A stretch of DNA of 64,000 bases. Source: Nyssa sinensis. Taxonomy: Eukaryota; Streptophyta; Magnoliopsida; Cornales; Nyssaceae. Below, one piece after another: positions 42,801 through 56,499 of the stretch. The DNA is taken from NCBI GenBank assembly GCA_008638375.1, contig CM018051.1:8915387-8979386 (forward strand). The letters are read 5' to 3'. The first letter of the stretch is position 1; each line of letters opens with the position of its first letter. The translations under genes and the position numbers were made by a program. The notes under the pieces were generated by a model. It was not told the origin of the DNA. It worked only from the letters and a program-made list of their open reading frames with translations, and did not search any database.

Positions 42801-44200
42801 AGATCATTTGTTTCAAAGGAAAAGAGATTCTGGTCACATGAGTTCTTTTTTTCTTTTCCTTCTTCCTTTATTCGTTTCCCCTAATAATGCAAGTAAAAAA
42901 AGTATCCTTTTCTCTATTGTTTAACTTTGTAGATGAGTTAGTTGATTAGGACGATATGAAACCTATCAGTTTAAGTTTAAGTTTGTAGATGAGTTTGTTG
43001 ATTAAGATGATATCAAGGCCAAAAGAGTTGGAGAATTAATTCTTGAGATTTTTTCCTTTTATTCTCAAACTATCCTTATCAAGTGATGCTTAATTACCAA
43101 CGTGAAAGAATAAAAGGTAAGTCATTTCTTTCCAAGAAAAGAGATTCTTGTCTCATGAGTTCTTTTTTTTCTTTTGCTTCTTCCTTTTTTTAATTCCCCC
43201 CCCCATTAAAGCAACTCAAGAAACTATATTTTTCTCTATAAGTTTAAGTTTATAGATGAGTTAGTTGATTAAGATGATGGCCAAAAGTTATAGCTACATC
43301 CTGCGCTAAAAAGCCGATAGACATGAGGGGTTGCACCATTTAAAGCGTCAACAGGATGGGTTATCAAGCACCGATGTCACATGTCATGTGACAATGAGTC
43401 CATACGATGATTATTGACCCCTATAAAACCAACAATCTCCCCCATTGACACTCGGAGAACTCAAACCCGTGACCTCGCTTTGATACAAATTGTAAGATCA
43501 AGCACTTACCATTAGGTCAACAGGTATAACTATTAGTAAGGACGCAACTTTATTTTCTTATACTTGAAGGAAGCACAGAGCCGTACATTAAGCGACAAAT
43601 GGACATGAAGACCTGCACCACTTAAAACGTCAACGAAATAGACTATCAAAGATTGATACCACGTATTACGTGACCGCGAGTTCATAGGATTATTACTACC
43701 CTCATAAAGCCAACAATATCAAAGCTATCAGTTTAAGTTTATAATTAGTTTTCTTGGGAAATTAATTCCGGAGAACTTTTCCTTTTTATTCATAAACTAT
43801 CCTTATCAAGCATTGCTTTCCAAAGTGAAAGAATAAAAGAAGTATCCTATGCCAGTCATTTTTTTCAAAGAAAATAGATTTTTTTCACATGATTTCTTCT
43901 TTTTTTTTTTAAATTTTATAAATATGATGTAATAGGCCTTTAATGTTATTTTTTTTATTAATATTAATATAATTTCAAATTTAGGAGAATTTGTTCTCTT
44001 TTTTGAATTGATTGTTCTTATTGTAAATATTGACGTTAGTCACACCTATTCTTTTACATTTCTATTCTGCGTTAATTGGTAAATCCTTTTTCCCATTTTT
44101 GTTGTGCCTTAAGTCATTTCCCCCCTATTAAAGCAACTTAATTTATTATCATTTTCTCTATCAGATTGAGTTTGCAGATGAGTAAGTTGATTAAGATGAT
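42740..44200. repeat. three diverged repeat units with a SINE pair in between
   Basis: Units start at about 42740, 43060 and 43785, each opening 'ATTCTCAAACTATCCTTATC' or a close variant. Each continues with 'GTGAAAGAATAAAAG' and a 'TCACATGA(G)TTCTT' end. The first two are 320 bp apart. The interval before the third is lengthened by the SINE-like insert at 43275-43740. Confidence 0.75.
43275..43740 (-). mobile_element. dimeric SINE-like insert
   Basis: Inserted inside the repeat array. On the minus strand a B-box-like GGTTTGAGTTC (about 43450) lies near an A-box-like 'TGGTAAGTGCTTGA' (about 43500-43515). The left part (43306-43440) and right part (43576-43730) are diverged copies of each other ('AAAGCGTCAAC' vs 'AAAACGTCAAC', 'CCCCTATAAAACCAACAAT' vs 'CCCTCATAAAGCCAACAAT'). 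This suggests a dimer or two adjacent copies. Not a functional tRNA. Confidence 0.5.
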
Positions 44201-44397
44201 ATCAAAACCAAAGATTCAGAGAATTAATTCTAGAGAATCAATTTATTAATTTGGTATTTGGTGTTTGGTAAACATCACGGGGCATCTCCATTGGAGACAC
44301 CAGATAAATAAATGCTTGATAGTGCAATGTGCTTAGTTCAATATTCCATGGGTGCTCTTTAATAAATAAATGATATTTTTTTTTTTTTTGATTGGTA

Positions 44398-45590
44398 AAA
44401 CACACATGCAAAAGAATAAAAGGACAATCCATTTATTCTCCAATCGAGTATCGCATCAAGCAAGTCACTTAGTTCAGGGAAAAAAATTCTTGCCTCGTGG
44501 GCCTTTTTTTTCTTTCTTTGGATAGTGTTTGGCTCTAAATTAGGTAAGAGAAATCTTCTCTTATTCATGTATAAGTTTTAATGTACCACATATGCAATCA
44601 CATGTATAAAAAAATAAAAATTAAATTAAAAAACACATGTATATTATATATGTAACAGATTATGGTTAAAATACGTACCCGAGTAAGAGAAGGTTCCTTC
44701 TATCGAGTTTGGAGCTAAATTTACCCTTTTTCTTTTGCTTTCTTTCTTTCTTTCTTTCTTTTCAACAAGTCCATCTGATGATTTATACTACACACATATA
44801 ATTTTATTTTATTTTTTGATAGATAAAACACACACGCAAAAGAATAAAAAGACAGTCCATTTATTCTCCCAATCGAGTATCGCATCGAGCAAGTCATTTT
44901 GTTCAGGGAAAAAAATTCTTGCGTCGTGAGCTTTTTTTTTTCTCTAGGACAATGTTTGGCTCTAAATCAGGTAAGAGAAATCTTCTATTATTCATGTATC
45001 TGTCACAGGTTTTAATATACCACACATGCAATTACATATATATCATGTGATTATTTAGTTTTAATTAAAAAATATAAATTAAATTAAATTAAAAAGCACA
45101 TAGACATTGCATATATAACGGATTATGGTTAAAATTCACATTGCATATATAGCGGATTATGGTTAAAATTCACATTGCATATAGCAGATTATTCTCCCAA
45201 TCGAGTATCGCATCAAGCAAGTCATTTTGTTCAGGGAAAAAAATTCTTGCATCGTGAGCCTTTTTTTTTCTCTGGACAATATTTGGCTCTAAATCAGGTA
45301 AGAGAAATCTTCTATTATTCATGTATCTGTCACAGGCTTTAATGTACCACACATGCAATTATATATATATTATATGATTATTTAGTTTAAATAAAAAATA
45401 TATAAATTAAATTAAATTAAAAAGCATATAGACATTGCATATATAACAGATTATGGTTAAAATACGTACCCAAGTTAAAGAAAATTCCTTCCTATCGAGT
45501 TTGGAGCTAAGTTTACCATTTTGCTTTTGCCTTTCTTTCTTTTCAATAAGTCCATCTGAATGATTTATACTACACACATATGATACATTC
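44398..45590. repeat. three-copy tandem repeat, 330-430 bp units
   Basis: Units begin near 44398, 44826 and 45187. Each has 'TTATTCTCC(C)AATCGAGTAT', 'GTTCAGGGAAAAAAATTCTT', 'AATCAGGTAAGAGAAATCTT' and, in the first and third, 'CTATCGAGTTTGGAGCTAA'. A 36-bp sub-duplication ('CATTGCATATATA(A/G)CGGATT') occurs at 45105-45185. No coding content. Confidence 0.85.
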
Positions 45591-46032
45591 ATGTGAACGG
45601 CCAAAACGAGAGTAACCACATGTGAGAAAGAGTATTAAAACAAATAAATAAGTTTTACATCTCTCGAAATGCTTAAGCTTATAGTTGAATTAGTTGTTTA
45701 ATCTTCCTCCAATTCTATTCAATAACGTAGCCTGAATAAATGCTTATGAAATATCAAGAAAAAAAAAAATTGGAATTTTTTATCTCACTTTTTTTTATTT
45801 AATTTTTCATACAAATAACAAGAAATAGATTTATCATCTGTAGCTTCAGCTTAGCGAATGGATCTGCATAATTGAATCAATTAGTCATTAAAAGGGAAGG
45901 TCTTAATTAAACAAAATAAAGTGAGCAATAAAAGTAATTAAACAGAAAGAAATAGGATCCTTTTATTTATGGGTTTTCAAACTCAATGTCTCATTTGTTC
46001 CAACATCTTTCTCACATTAAGTAGCAAGTAAA

Positions 46033-46422
46033 TCATTTTGAACGTCTGGAACAATTTGAATCGTCTCTGCTGTTGATGGCCTCTAGGTGACGAAATCTGC
46101 AATTTCGAAATGATGCTAGATTGATCAAAAACTTTAGTTCATTGTTTAGTTAGTATCCTGATGAATGTAGTTTATAATCTGGTATGGGTTTTGTCCCCTC
46201 TGGTTGTGTTTTCATATGTTTGGTAGCTTGCCAACTTGGTTTTGCTTTGGGGGTTGTTTTGTGCTTGCATATGATGAGTGGATGCTAAGGTGCATCTCGT
46301 TGGGATGTTAGTATTTTCACATCCATATATTTTGCACAACCCTTTTTTTTATTGATGTAATCCGCTTTTTCATTAATAAATTTTTTCTTTTGTTGATAAA
46401 AAAAAAAATTCATTTTGAATGT
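46033..46422 (+). mobile_element. LINE-tail insertion with 13-bp TSD
   Basis: Insert 46046-46409, ending 'TTGTTGATAAAAAAAAAAA', bounded by TCATTTTGAACGT (46033-46045) and TCATTTTGAATGT (46410-46422). Internal 'TAGCTTGCCAACTTGG' matches the other tails. It is a short, 5'-truncated LINE or LINE-mobilised non-autonomous copy. Confidence 0.8.
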
Positions 46423-46493
46423 TGCTCCAATAATAAGTTCTCTTTTTTTCTTTTAATCTCTTTGAAATATCAATCAATCAATCATCATCATCA

Positions 46494-46537
<44 letters not shown>
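46494..46537. repeat. compound (TC)n(TA)n microsatellite
   Basis: About 24 bp of TC followed by about 20 bp of TA. Confidence 0.95.
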
Positions 46538-46538
<1 letters not shown>

Positions 46539-47005
46539 GTATAAGCAAAAATATAAAAGAAGAGTAAATTACATTAACTTCTTCTGAAATTATACTAACC
46601 TCCTTTGCTTACTTGACAATATACAAATACTCTCTTCAGTCAATTTTTTTCATCAAAATAACAAAACTACTCTTTTAATTTATTTTTTTTCAACTTTTTT
46701 AAATGTTGACCAATTTTTTTTCATTTTCTAAATAAATATCTATAAAAATATTAAATTTATTTTTAAATAAAATAATAAAAAAATCTTTTAAAAAAGTTAA
46801 AAAAAATTAGTCAAAATTAAAAAAATGTTAAAAAATAAATAAATAAAAGAGACAGTTATGTTATTTTGAAAAAAAAAATTAACTTGAAAGAAATATCTAT
46901 ATATTGTCAAATAAAATAAAAAAAATTAATATAATTATCCAAAATCTCAAAAGAGGTTTGTCTAATTTAGTCTATAAAAATATGGGATAGTTAGATGATG
47001 CAGTC

Positions 47006-47437
47006 ATGGAGGTCTGCTTCTATTGATTGGACATCAATGATGTGGTGCCTGCAGCAGTGGTATGGTTTTGATTCTTGAGGGTTATTGATGCTAGTAGTGT
47101 TTTGGATTTACAGACATATGGTGGCTGTTTTGGCTTGATGTATCTGAGGGTTGATGATGGGAATTAGTATAGGCTTGATCTTGAGTTTCAGGGGTGGAAT
47201 TGTATCTGATAAATGCTTGTTCTGGCTTAAAGGCTTTGCTTGTTTTAGTTTTCTTTTCTTAGCTGGTAGCTTGCCAATTTTCTATGTGGGTTAGTTTGTG
47301 CTAGTATATGTTTTGTGGCCCCGAGGTGCCAACCTAGTTGGATTTCAGATTTTTTGTTGATGTATTGTAATCTCTTATAGAATTGATGCATCAATAATAG
47401 TGTTTCTTCTTCGCTGTTAAAAAAAATGGAGGTCTGC
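47006..47437 (+). mobile_element. LINE-tail insertion with 12-bp TSD
   Basis: Insert 47018-47425, flanked by perfect ATGGAGGTCTGC direct repeats (47006-47017, 47426-47437) and ending in an A-run. Contains 'TAGCTTGCCAATTTTC' and 'GGTGCCAACCTAGTTGG' as in relatives. The perfect TSD suggests a fairly young insertion. Confidence 0.85.
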
Positions 47438-47689
47438 ATCGAGGGTTGAGTCCGCTTAAGCTAGGGGTTAACTATTTCTTAATTTTTATTTGAGTTTTTT
47501 TAGGGTTCTTAATAAACTTCAATATATCTCTTTAATTTATATTTTTGTTCTCATTAAGTTTAAAACTTTTTCTATACTTTTATCTTAATTTTAATTGATC
47601 CTTTAATAGAATTTTTATTTTTTTTCGAATTTTTTTTTGGTGTAACGTAAAGTTTTTTAAGATTTTTTTTATTAGACTTCTTTTTGTAA

Positions 47690-48070
47690 AATTTGTAAAT
47701 TCCTTTGAATTCAACAACTAGTCATCATATATCTCTATAGAGTGTGGTTATTATGTATTAGATATAACTTTTTCGTAAATTCTCCTACTCTTAGTAAAAA
47801 ATTCTCTCTATCTAGATTCTTTCTAAGCATACCATCAGCAGATTTCTGGACTTAGATTATGAAAATAAATAGACAACTCTAGTAGTCATGCTACAAACGA
47901 TGAGATTTTCTTATAATGTTTTATTCATGACCATAAAGTTCGTAACACAAGTTACAAGTTTATTTCGTTTTCGCAAATTCGTACTATAAAAAGTAGTCTT
48001 AGATTCACACCCCTGATTATTATGTCATTTTTTCTTTCATTAGTATCAGAGTCCATAATGCTTATGATTA
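47690..48070 (+). repeat. LTR end with PBS-like site (copy 1)
   Basis: Shares a diverged alignment with 57330-57640: 'TTCTTTCTAAG', 'GTAGTCATG(C/T)TACA', 'GATGAGATTTTCTTATAATG', 'ACACCCCTGATTATTATGTC'. Just after it 'TTAGTATCAGAGTCC' (about 48040) resembles a Copia PBS, so this reads as the 3' end of a 5' LTR on the plus strand. Confidence 0.55.
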
Positions 48071-51000
48071 GCTTATATATTTATATACATATTTAAATTT
48101 GTGAATATATTTATAATTTACACAAAAAGATTTTCTTGTATGTTTCTTTTTCAAATGAAAATGTTTTAAGAATTTTAGAACAATTCAATACAGTAGATGT
48201 GTTTGAAACAGTCCTATTATTAAACCTTTAAAGATTCATGATAACTCATAGGTAGATTTGTGAGAAATCATCAACCAAAGTTATGTTTTCAAAAGAACTT
48301 AAAACTTTATACCCTAGTTGAGATGGGGAAGATGACGTGCAGGCGGTGATCATTCCTCGCCGCGACATAGGCACGTGGAAGGAGAGTGCATATTATCTTG
48401 ATATTTGAAAGCTACCACTAGAATTAGAATATCTTGACAATTACAAATCGAATATTGTTAGTGCTGAGAAAGAGTGATGGTTGTGCAGCGTGTGTATAGC
48501 ACGGCCTAGGCGTGCGCGTGGAATGGCTTTAGATGTAGAATACTTCTTTCAGTCTATGCAAACCCACTTCAGTGGAGGCTCGTGCAAGCGTGTGAGCATT
48601 CAGTTTTGCTCCGTTGTCGACACCTCTAGCGCGTGGGACTATGTCTTGACATTAGGGTCCTTTTATGTAATTTTACATAATTGATTGATTTCTTAAAAAA
48701 ATTTAAATTAGTTTTTATTGCAAAAAAGTGTTAAAAACTTGTTTAAATGATTTTGCTAAAAAAATTTAGAACGCTATATTTGTGATAAAAATTACATATT
48801 AGTATTTAGTACACTGTTGAGGCCCAAATTATTTTTGGTGAGTTGCTTTACCTATATATGATATTTTGAGATTTTAAAAATTAGTTTTTTTATCTCAAAA
48901 ATTGATTAAAAACTTCAAAAAATTAATTTTTAATGTGAAAAAATCTTGAAAACACTCTAGAATATAGGAACAATTAAAGTGTATATGAATCATATTTTTT
49001 GGATCATAGTTGAATCATTTTTTCTTTAATTATCATGTGAATAATTGGTTAATGCATTATTTCTGCATGTTATTGATCCCCATTAATTACATGATACTCA
49101 AATACCCACTCCTATTGTTGTAAGTTGTGGTAAATTCATTCATGTAGACCTATTATATTGTTAAGCATATGAATATATATTGAATAGATATTTTAGTATA
49201 CGTATTGTGTGATATATGAAATTACAAGGTATATTTTGGGATATATGAGACAATGACTGCGATATCCTCATTTATTTTATTACTGTTAATAAATTGATGA
49301 AGTAGGTTCTTTCTACGATAATAAATTTTGGAAAGAGATGTATTTATTTATAAAGCCTTGTAAGAGATGTGTTTTCCGTTGCATACTCATATGCCTAGAA
49401 ATTACCTTGGTGCAACATACTAGAATACCAATTAGGCTTAAGTGGAGTCCATACACTTTAGGATATGTGCATTGTTTATTATTACTACTGTGTGAATGAA
49501 TTAAATGTGTCTTAATTCAGAATGGATTAAAGTAGTTTTAATTCAGACTTATTTGCTCAAAATCAATTAAAAATATACTTTTGTTTTACATAAATAAAAG
49601 ATGATTGAGTTTAACGAAATTTTTTATCTGATATTGTAAAAATAGAATAATATTATTAATTAGATTTTTGGTAGCAAAAAAATAGAAACCTGGGCATTAT
49701 GAAAGTAATGAAATTACCTCAATGAATATAAATGTTGACTTGATTAATTAACATAAATCATTAGAGATGACTATATTATACATATAACATATGTATAGAC
49801 CTTGACCAATAAGAAACATAATCCAACACATTGAGCCATGGAAGTCTGTCATAATTCATTAAGTTGTTGTATGAACTTTATTTTATAAAGCAACATACTC
49901 ATAGAAAATTTGTGAGGATGTATTCAATAACAAATACAGACTTACCTTTGATGAGTAGCAAATTCTCGTCCAAATAAAACTCTGGCTCATATAAAAAATA
50001 TAAACCCCTACATGACGCTATTTATTAAAATAAAATTATTTTTTCAAAAATAGTGCGTCGTTTTAATATAAAAGTATAGCAGCAATAAGCGAACTCTTAA
50101 ACTAACCTTATTGCTTACGGTGGACCAAACAAGGCCTTTGGGCCTATGTTTATAAACGAGGAAGAGAAAGTAGGATTGGGCTAAGAAACTTGCATTGTAA
50201 GTAGCCAAGAAATCTAAGTGTCACAGATGTATGCATGGCAAGTAGAGAGATACTTTAATAATGACATGTTGTTAGGAATAGATGGGGTCACTTTCTTATA
50301 GGTGTACAAGTCAAAGTTGATTATTTATTCAAAGAATATAAGGGACTGAGTAAGAGGCATAAATAGTGCGTATGAAGTGCGACTTCAAATTACTCATGAT
50401 GTTTTGTATATTATACACAAGTGGTAACATTAGAACTAATTGCCACAAGGGCAAGCTAATTAATTCTTTTGAGCAATATATTCCCTCCTATAAACTAATA
50501 TTGGATATTGGTGTTTTGACTATTCATTTGGTCCACCTATAAGTCAAGAAGTTATTTATCATTTTCTCATCATTCAATCTTTAAGACTAACTAGAACTAT
50601 TTTTCTTAGTGAATAATAGTTCATTGTAGATTGATTAGTTTGATCTACTTCATGTAAAAAGAAACTTCATTATATGAGTATGACAATAACTCTATCTCAT
50701 GGATTATTTGATCAGTTTTGGACAAATCTCTTTTCCTAACTAGGATTTTCACAATGTTACTTTTAAAGAAATGACATATTAACACATTGAACTAGATACG
50801 ATGACTAGATTAGCTTGAAAATGCCTGTTAGGGTCACTCACTATAATTAGCCTATTAGTGTGTAAGCCTTGTTTAATGGGAAAGGTTTGTAGATTCCTTT
50901 TTTTAAGGTAGAACAACTTCTTATCTACTAGAGTCAGCTTTTGTAGCATATGCAAACTCATGATATTTTAAAAATTGGGTTCATTGAGAATCTCTTATTT

Positions 51001-52850
51001 TATTACTTTGTTACTCACACTTTGGTTATGTGATTACTCACCTGCCTTAAGCATTACGTATTTTGAGCATTGCTAGAATTATTAGTTGCTTTAAGCATTT
51101 TTCAAGAGTATTGGAATCTAGAGATGAGGAATTCCGGTATTCTTCACACAAAATATAAGTGAGGGTACTTGTCTTATTAGTTCTAGACAATTATGTCAGA
51201 AAATGGGGAATTAGACTTTGATATATAATGTTAGGTTGATGATAACGCAAATATGTTTTATGTAGCCTATGTCCTTAACAAAATTTCCTAATAGTTAGTT
51301 TCTTTAAACTTGAGAATAGAGAAAAACCTAATTTAGAGGGTTTGTCGCCTTTGGGGGGGTCTGTGTAATTTGGTCACATTATTTACTATTTTTAAAAACT
51401 TGGCCCTAAAATTTTCAAAATATTTCTTTTTAAAACATCCATTTTTAAAATATCAGAAGGCCACGAAAATTTTAATGAATACCCTAATTAAGGAATGACT
51501 AAATTGAATTGCAGAATGTGAAGGTATGAGAAAGGTATAAGGGATCTTTAACTTTGTGAGTTAATTAACAGAATTTAAGGAAATCACATCACTTCTCGGC
51601 GATGGTGGGGAATTATTATATCATTCAGTAATCATCAAGGATGCTTTGGATAGTGGGTATGACTTGCCTGCCTAGTGAGAGTGTACCATTGGAGGATGAT
51701 TTTTAAGATCCTTAGTTGTGTAGAAGCAAATGTAAAATATTTTATTATCGTATTTATGAGATTGAAGGAAGAAATTTTTCTTATTGCTCCACATGTTTAA
51801 AGTGAATATTGCTTCTTATATAGAGGCAAAATCTTTATATGCTAATAATGTATGGATGGCTTCTATGAGTGATAAATTGAACTAAATTAGTAAATAATTA
51901 AACTATATATAGGAATAGTTTATCTTCTCTTTGTGTAGGATTGATTAGCTAATATTTACGCACTGTCTCTTTTGAGAATGTTCTATCCCAAAGGGGTTAT
52001 AAACTGTGTAGAGGGATTCTCCCTAGTGGTGAGAATTGTCTCCATTCATCTTATTCTAGTAATTGTCGCATATATTAGATCTCGAGAACTTTCTGGATGT
52101 AATTAAATGTTATCTCCTCTATAGAGAATTAGACAATGATTCTATGTGGATCAAGTTTTGTGTTTTAAGGTTAATGAACTAAAAGTGCACAGTATGCTTG
52201 CTAAAGTATTTATTTGTGACCTAAGCAATCGTCAAGGTAGTGTAACCTTAGATTTCATTGAGCAATTGGCTTCACAATGATCAAGGAAGCCACAATGGTC
52301 CAAAGAAAGTGTTTTGATCATTTCTATGGTTGTTGAGATATATGAAATTAGTTGTCGCCACTTAGGGTGGTTGTCCTATCTTGTGTAGGAGGACATAGGT
52401 GAAGTAGACTATACTCAAATTTGAGTTCCTTGGAGATTGATTTAAAGAATTTCTTGTTATGTCTTGAGAAATCTATAACTAATCTTGTAAGCATGGTCCT
52501 AACCTATTGACAAATTAAAAGTGGCATATTTTAGTTTTGATTAATGTTATTGGATTAGTAAGGGAAAAGGAGATTTTTTTTGGAGTTTCCTATTTAAATG
52601 CAATTGAGTTTTTGATGTGCATTATGTTGTGTACACAATTATTTTTGCGACTTGTATCATTGGTCAAATTATTAGAACACCTTAGTTTTTTTATTATATG
52701 AATGATCAAATTATAAAATCATCTTAGTAATTGTCTCATATGAATGGTCAACTTATGAGAGTGACTTAGTGATTGCTCATCAAATTATTGTTGATTGGAT
52801 TCTTCAATGTTTGCATGATGTCTGAATATATGGTTAGTGATAACTGGTTA
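48071..52850. other. intergenic, unassigned, probably TE-derived
   Basis: No reverse transcriptase, integrase or gag motif in any frame I read. The patch 48330-48670 is GC-richer and holds a 67-codon frame of no known similarity. If 47690-48070 and 57330-57640 are a LTR pair, this is the interior of a non-coding element. Confidence 0.35.
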
Positions 52851-54060
52851 AAAAGTGCATATTTATTGTGTTAACTCTAGATATTCTTGCATTTTTATTA
52901 TTTTAATTTCTCCAATCTATATGCATTTGCTAGTTAATTCTTGTTTTATCTTTTTGCAGAGAAAGCTCGTCAAAGTTGATGATTTGGAGCAAAAAGGAGA
53001 ATATTGGGCTTTGAAGTGCTAAAAGAAGTGGAAAACAAGTGAATTTGAGTTAGAAGAGAAGCTTGATCCATATATAGGTGGACTAGGGCCCATTTTAGCA
53101 TTATAGGCTCTATTTTGGAACACTTTAGACTCCCTTTTTGGGCTCCTAATGTCTAATTACGGGATTTTATGTTATTTTCCTAAATTCTTATTTTGTAAGG
53201 GTATTTTTGGAAAAAGAGGGATAATATTGTAACCTAGGGTTTTGGAAAAGGGAGGAGGCCGTCTTGGAGATCTAGAGAGGAAGAGAAGAAAGAAGGAGAC
53301 AACTCTAAAGAAGAAGATGAAGAACTCCATGGCTATGGTGGTCTCCTCTTCCACTATCATGGGCTAAGTTCTCCCATTCCTAGGGTTTAGATGAAACCCT
53401 AGTCAAGTAATATTGCTTCTTTGTATTTTATTTTTGGGTTAATTATTTTTGGATGTTGATTGTATAACATTGGGGTTTTATTAAGACATTGATCGTATTA
53501 TTCAATTTCATATAATCAATTTCTGTGATTTTGTTTATGTGGTTATACAATAGTAATATGTGTACATACATCAAAATCGTAGGACGAGTCATAACTCAGG
53601 GAAAACAAATTGTGACTATGACCTTAGAATTAGCGTAGACAATTTGTGTTGACCAAAGATGATTCGTGCTTAGGGTTTTGGTGCGTGATTTTCTTGATGA
53701 TTGTATTGAGGCTTGTAGCCGAAATACATCTTTAACATCCAAATTAAATGACCCAAGAATTAATACAATTGAAGCTAGTTACAAGATTAGTGGTGGATTC
53801 AACACCCTAGGAATTCTCTTTTAATTTGATTCCTCATTAATTCAGTTAAATATTTGCTTTAAGTATAGTTCTCATTTAATTTTAGGAAAAAAAATCAACA
53901 ACAATCAATCTTTGTTAATTTCAATTAAAATTAATCTCAACTTTAGTTTTTAAACAATTAACAGTCTCTGTGGGTTCGACCCTTACTTCTCTACTATACT
54001 AGTAGTTTAGTTTGGTAATTTTATTGATTTCCACGACAGATCAGTTAGTCGTCGCAATTG
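52850..54060 (+). mobile_element. Gypsy-like LTR/leader fragment
   Basis: Contains an LTR-type stretch with 'CCTAGGGTTTTGGAAAAGGG' and 'CCTAGGGTTTAGATGAAACC', followed by a leader ending 'CAGTCTCTGTGGGTTCGACC' and 'CTACTATACTAGTAG' near 53965-54015. This ending recurs at the LTR/leader junction of plant Gypsy elements. No polyprotein follows. Confidence 0.45.
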
Positions 54061-55498
54061 AGGCAGTATATAGTTTGGTTAATAAGATCCTTGTAACACC
54101 TTAACATAGCACCGTGTAGACAGGATGATATGTTTAACAGCTATGATTGTATAGCAACTCCAGCATATGTAATGATTACATTTGTCATAACTTTATTCCA
54201 CTTTATTAACAAGCTTTAAAAACTTGAAAGATATAAGTGCAGGCGATGCCTTTCCCTTTTGGATGTGTCTTTTGGACTTAGGGTCCATAAGGACTAAACC
54301 TTGTAACCTCATCACTAAGCTCGAAACTTAGGCTCACTAATGAGTTGGTAGACCAATAGTGGTGATGAGAAACTACACACATTTGAGATAGAGTTGTGCA
54401 ATGAGAGGTGGTCCTGAGGTATATTTCTATGGTTAGTATGGTAATTGGCACATTGACTAAGCCCATATTTAGTGATGTTTCACATCCTGTCTTAGATGAT
54501 TGGGTTACTTAGTAATGTTTTACATCTTGTGTTAAATTATTAGATTTATTTTGGATTTGATGTAGACATTATTTCATTGTTATATGATTTTGTGTTGATA
54601 TTAAGATGATTGTTTGATATTGTAAGCATACATGAAAGATGTCAACAGTTTTTGATTGGCTCTATCACACGAGCAATCTCCTTAACGCTTGGATAATGAG
54701 CAAGAAAAGAAATTGAATTCTTGATTGGTGGGAGAATTCACTTTACCAAATATGTCGCATTGACAAGGTCAAGATGAGATTCTTTTAAAAAAAATCGAAC
54801 ATAAAGGTTGACCACATGCCTGATGTAAGTCGAATGTGAATCTTCAAATAAGCGCTAAAAGAGTGACTGAGTTAGAGTATTTGAGTTAGGTGTTGAGATA
54901 GCAACGAGGGGCATTAGATAGCGACTAGAATAAGATTCACACAACGTTTATTCTTATTTTTATGAGATAGAGATTGACACATCCAATTAAGTGGGAGTTT
55001 CGTCGTAGCATACATTACATATTGTACGTTTTGTTAATGTGACCTTTAATAAAAAGAGTGACTAAATGTATCATTACTTTGTCATTATGTGAGCTCAAAG
55101 AACTACTTTGAGTTTCACGATGTCCCTATGTGACCTAGGACTACATTATGAAATGAGAGATTGATGTCGCTACATTTTTTTTAAGGGATCATTCGATCAA
55201 AGATCCAAGAAAAGTATCAATATTATCTATAGATCAAAACCCAAACTTAATATCCGATCAAGTCCTCAATTTTTTTTGTGACTAAAGTACCCCTTAATAT
55301 ATACCACTTTTGGGATCTAGTAACAGCCTACTGCAAATTAAGGAACATGTCTCCAAAAAAAAATTAAATTTCAAAATTTAATAACTCGTAAAATATAAAT
55401 CGATTTTCAATAAAATTTATATATTTGGGATCTAAAAAATGAGATCTATCAAATAAGACCCATATTATACTATGAAATTATGAAGAAAAAAAATCACT
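54061..55498. other. intergenic, unassigned
   Basis: No domain recognised on either strand. Confidence 0.4.
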
Positions 55499-55665
55499 TC
55501 GAAACTGTAAAATTTCATCTCAGTAAGTATAAAATTTTACACTTTTCAATAAAAAGATTCATCACAATAAACTGTAAAATTTCGTCTCAGCAAAAGTGTA
55601 AAAATGTTTCACTTCTTTGGTAAAAAACTCCATCCCAGCGAAAGTTTAAAATGTTACAGTTTCAT
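55499..55665. repeat. short tandem array, ~62-bp unit
   Basis: Two to three diverged units sharing 'AAACTGTAAAATTTC(A/G)TCTCAG' and 'AAAATTTTACACTTTT'-type segments. Not coding. Confidence 0.7.
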
Positions 55666-56499
55666 AAAAATTAAAAAAATTCTTAATTATTATTAGTTTT
55701 ATTGAAATCTTGATCACATGTTAGATCTTCAAAATTAGATTTTAAAGTGGTAGAAATTTGTAAAAAAAAAATCAATATTTAAAATACCAAAAGTCCATAA
55801 AAAATATCACTCTGAAACTAAAAAAATCCGATAAAAGGAACAAACATATTGCATCTGCCCAAAATCCGTAACCAAACACTTACCACATGCATTTATAGTC
55901 AACTGAATACAAAGAAAAAATAAATATCAATAAATATGATTATATGGTCAAAGTGTTGGTTCACTAGACAAGAATAAAAAATAAAAAAATAAAACAATTT
56001 GATTGTATGGTACCAGTCCATTGGACCATACCACAAGAAGGAATCCAACAATTTTGAATAGTTGACAGATGGCTCACATAACATGGCGTTAGCTTTGGTG
56101 GCTTTGGCGGCTTGGCTCAGCTACATGAAGAAGAAAACTTATCTTCTAGAAAACATTTTGAAATTGGAATAATGCCATTAATGTTTCAGGCGGCTGAACA
56201 GGGGAGAGAAATTCACTAGCTCGTTGAGGCTTGATAATGACGATTGGAGAGATGATCATTGCTCGGTTGATCGACTACAGTGTATGGATACGGTTGAGAG
56301 AGTTTCTCATGTTTGTGACTAGGATAAATCATGTACAATAGGTATTATTGTCATTTGAAAATAAAATAAAATGTCCAGATCATAAAAAATGGATATCAAC
56401 TTAAGAAACATAAGTCAACCGTCCTTTACATCAAAAATAAAAAGTGGCTAGAGTATAAAATAATTAAGTATCTTTTGTAAGGACTAATCACTAATTAAC
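55666..56499. other. intergenic, unassigned
   Basis: AT-rich; no gene or repeat structure resolved. Confidence 0.4.

Noticed and set aside
48481..48684. 67-codon plus-strand frame in a GC-richer patch
   Set aside because: No recognisable motif, no splice or promoter context, and TE-like surroundings.
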